From EW11 sp035765635 (GTDB taxonomy: Bacteria; Verrucomicrobiota; Verrucomicrobiia; Opitutales; Opitutaceae), in the NCBI GenBank assembly GCA_035765635.1, contig DASTWZ010000031.1, positions 124,001 through 188,000 of the forward strand: a stretch of DNA of 64,000 nt, read 5' to 3'. Below, piece by piece: positions 62,245 through 64,000 of this stretch (positions within the stretch are counted from its first letter, which is position 1; every line of letters begins with the position of its first letter). The notes below the pieces were generated by a model that saw only the letters and a program-made list of their open reading frames with translations, searched no databases and was not told where the DNA came from. The position numbers and the translations under genes were made by a program.

Positions 62245-63292
62245 TCTTGCCCTCGCGGCAATTCACGCCTTTGGCCAGACCTCGGTGCTCTTCGAGCGCG
62301 CGCTTCACCCCTTTGCTCGCGAACGTGAGCACGAAGGACTCCGTCGCCTGAGTCAGCGCAATCGTCGAGGTCCGCCCCACCAGCGCGGGCATGTTGGGAA
62401 CGGCATAGTGGACGACGTCGTTGACCCGATAAACGGGTTCGTGGTGCGACGTCGCATGAATCGTTTCTACGCAGCCGCCCTGGTCGACCGCGATATCCAC
62501 GATGACACTTCCCGGTCGCATGCGGGCGACATCATTTTTGTGAACCACGACGGGAGCGCGCGCCGCCGGAATCAACACCGCGCCGATCAACAAATCGGCA
62601 TCCGCCACGGAAGCTTCGATGTTGGCGGGGTTGGACATCAACGTGACGACGCGGCCGCCGTATTCCTCCTCGACCATCTCGAGCTTGCGCGTGTCGAGAT
62701 CCAGAATCGTCACCCGTGCTCCCATGCCCACGGCCATGCGACAGGCGTGCGCCCCGGAATTTCCCGCGCCGATGATGACGACATGACCCGGCGCGGTTCC
62801 GGGCACTCCACCTAACAGCACACCTGAGCCACCATTTTGGCTCTGCAAAAAATAGGCGCCGATCTGCGTCGAGAGCCGCCCCGCGATCTGCGACATGGGC
62901 TTCAGCAGCGGCAGTGTGCCGTCCTGCGATTCGACCGTTTCGTAAGCCACGCCGGTGATCTTTTTCGCGAGGAGAGCTCGAGCCAGCTCACCACCCGCCG
63001 CGAGGTGCAGGTACGTGAAAATCGTCTGCCCCTCCTGCATGCGGTCGAGTTCAGGCCGCAACGGCTCTTTCACTTTGAGAATCATATCGGCCTCGCGCCA
63101 AACCTCCTCCGCCGATGCGGCAACCTTTGCGCCGCTTGCCGCATACTCGTCGTCCTTGAAGCCGGCAGACACTCCGGCGTTCCGCTCAACGAGCACTGTA
63201 GCGCCTGACTGGATACAACGCCGAGCCAGGCTCGGAGTCATCGACACTCGCGTTTCGCCATCTTTGATTTCCTTCGGAACGCCGATAATCAT
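62195..63292 (-). CDS. ald: alanine dehydrogenase
   Basis: 365-aa NAD-dependent enzyme interconverting alanine and pyruvate/ammonia. MIIGVPKEIKDGETRVSMTP at the start, ILKVKEPLRPEL with the catalytic Lys (about residue 75), FTYLHLAA with the catalytic His (about 96), and GGVPGTAPGHVVIIGAGNSG for NAD binding all match. The ATG at 63292 is preferred; 63325 adds 11 residues. The last 17 codons overlap the chemoreceptor gene in antisense. Transcription is divergent from accA. Confidence 0.94.
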   Translation of the reverse strand: MIIGVPKEIKDGETRVSMTPSLARRCIQSGATVLVERNAGVSAGFKDDEYAASGAKVAASAEEVWREADMILKVKEPLRPELDRMQEGQTIFTYLHLAAGGELARALLAKKITGVAYETVESQDGTLPLLKPMSQIAGRLSTQIGAYFLQSQNGGSGVLLGGVPGTAPGHVVIIGAGNSGAHACRMAVGMGARVTILDLDTRKLEMVEEEYGGRVVTLMSNPANIEASVADADLLIGAVLIPAARAPVVVHKNDVARMRPGSVIVDIAVDQGGCVETIHATSHHEPVYRVNDVVHYAVPNMPALVGRTSTIALTQATESFVLTFASKGVKRALEEHRGLAKGVNCREGKITNRAVATALGLEFPG

Positions 63293-63417
63293 GCCGCAAC
63301 GTGCTCCGCGGCGGCGCAAGCGCAAGGCAGCCGCCGGTATCGGTCAAGCCTCGCCGAAATGTCGCCCACGCCGCGCCCGTTGACAGCGTGCGATCGGGCT
63401 CAATACCTTCTTCTGGA

Positions 63418-64000
63418 ATGGAAAAACCCGTCTACACGTTGGAGTTCGAGAAGCCACTCCGTGAGCTGAGCGCGCAGCTGGATCAATTGCGCCAGCGCTC
63501 GCTCGAGCACAATCTCGACTTGGCGGACGAAGTGACTGCCATCGAGCGAAAGATCGAAGCGACTCAACGCGAAATCTATTCGAGCCTTACGCCTTGGCAA
63601 AAGGTGTTGATCGCCCGCCATCCCAAGCGGCCATATGCGCTGGATTATATCGATGTTCTTTTCGAAAACTTCCAGGAGCTCCACGGCGATCGGCAGTTTA
63701 ATGACGATCGCGCCTTGATCGGCGGAACGGCGTTTTTCGAAGGAAAGCCGGTGATGATCGTCGCGCAACAAAAGGGCCGCGACGCGAAGGAAAATATCAT
63801 GCGCAATTTCGGCTATCCGCAGCCCGAAGGTTATCGCAAAGCCCTTCGTCTGATGAAAATGGCCGCGAAATTTTCGATGCCGGTCATTTCGTTTATCGAC
63901 ACGCCGGGAGCGTTTCCCGGCATCGGTTCGGAGGAGCGGCATGTGTCGGAAGCCATCGCCCTCAACCTGCGCGAAATGGCGATGCTCCCGGTTCCAAGCA
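63418..64000 (+). CDS. accA: acetyl-CoA carboxylase carboxyltransferase subunit alpha, N-terminal part
   Basis: The frame opens at ATG 63418 and runs past the window end (194 codons seen). YTLEFEKPLRELSAQLDQL at the start, WQKVLIARHPKRPYALDYI, the FDELHGDR-like FQELHGDRQFNDD, GGTAFFEGKPVMIVAQQKGR and RNFGYPQPEGYRKALRLM are AccA signatures; FIDTPGAFPGIGSEER binds the carboxybiotin substrate region. It catalyses the carboxyl transfer step of malonyl-CoA synthesis with AccD. Only the N-terminal two thirds is present. Confidence 0.95.
   Translation, partial: MEKPVYTLEFEKPLRELSAQLDQLRQRSLEHNLDLADEVTAIERKIEATQREIYSSLTPWQKVLIARHPKRPYALDYIDVLFENFQELHGDRQFNDDRALIGGTAFFEGKPVMIVAQQKGRDAKENIMRNFGYPQPEGYRKALRLMKMAAKFSMPVISFIDTPGAFPGIGSEERHVSEAIALNLREMAMLPVPS

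Overview
The window is GC-rich, densely coding chromosomal DNA carrying almost only housekeeping and cell-envelope genes. Several traits point to a member of the Verrucomicrobiota: a MoxR/DUF58/Bat operon with fused Bat proteins, the order ileS - Lys/Ala-rich DksA-like gene - lspA, a DksA-like protein whose zinc ligands are replaced in a way I associate with that phylum, and families of short non-coding palindromes. This assignment is inference from gene content; no rRNA gene is present to confirm it.

Layout. 1-7451 holds the end of a dTDP-rhamnose cluster (rmlD-like, rmlB, rmlA, a GT2 transferase), a convergent pair coding for a large membrane protein and a DPM1-like glycosyltransferase, and a MOSC-domain protein. 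7460-8401 (minus) has a lipoprotein and a small GGQ release-factor-like protein. 8489-16203 is a five-gene operon: MoxR ATPase, DUF58 protein, BatA, BatB with a BatC-like tail, and a BatD-BatE fusion. A 65-bp near-perfect palindrome separates it from a GT4 gene, followed by an exopolysaccharide-initiating sugar transferase. 19284-22078 is pyrR-pyrB-pyrC. 22084-24873 is a membrane-anchored pseudokinase. 25033-27365 is CPBP protease-thiL-tsaE. 27428-29296 is an Arg/Gly-rich protein I do not recognise, followed by a repeat-rich gap and tRNA-Leu(GAG). cysE follows at 29920.

30821-38339 (minus) is one eight-gene thiamine operon, thiC-thiS-thiE2-thiE-thiG-thiH-thiF(rhodanese)-thiD, nearly all with touching or overlapping ends, under a TPP riboswitch at 38416-38510. 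With thiL at 25979 this covers both the pyrimidine and thiazole branches and the final phosphorylation. Next come an unrecognised 481-aa protein, an RlmI-type rRNA methyltransferase, a 55-aa membrane protein below the usual gene-calling size, RF3 and a DacA-type carboxypeptidase.

44537-50556 is a metal ABC transporter (binding protein, ATPase, permease) running into hemF-hemE-hemY, a plausible metal-uptake and haem unit. 50623-55078 is ileS-dksA-like-lspA, followed by a 236-bp element with 34-bp terminal inverted repeats. 55325-58995 (minus) has yicC, trpB and a GAF/SpoIIE phosphatase. 59111-64000 holds a cyclophilin, a putative outer-membrane protein, a chemoreceptor, alanine dehydrogenase (its 3' end overlaps the chemoreceptor gene by 50 bp) and the start of accA.

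I see no CRISPR array, prophage, transposase, rRNA operon or antibiotic-resistance island. The most unusual material is the pseudokinase, the Arg/Gly-rich protein, the Bat fusions, several palindromic elements inside or touching genes, and the small membrane protein behind a leader hairpin.
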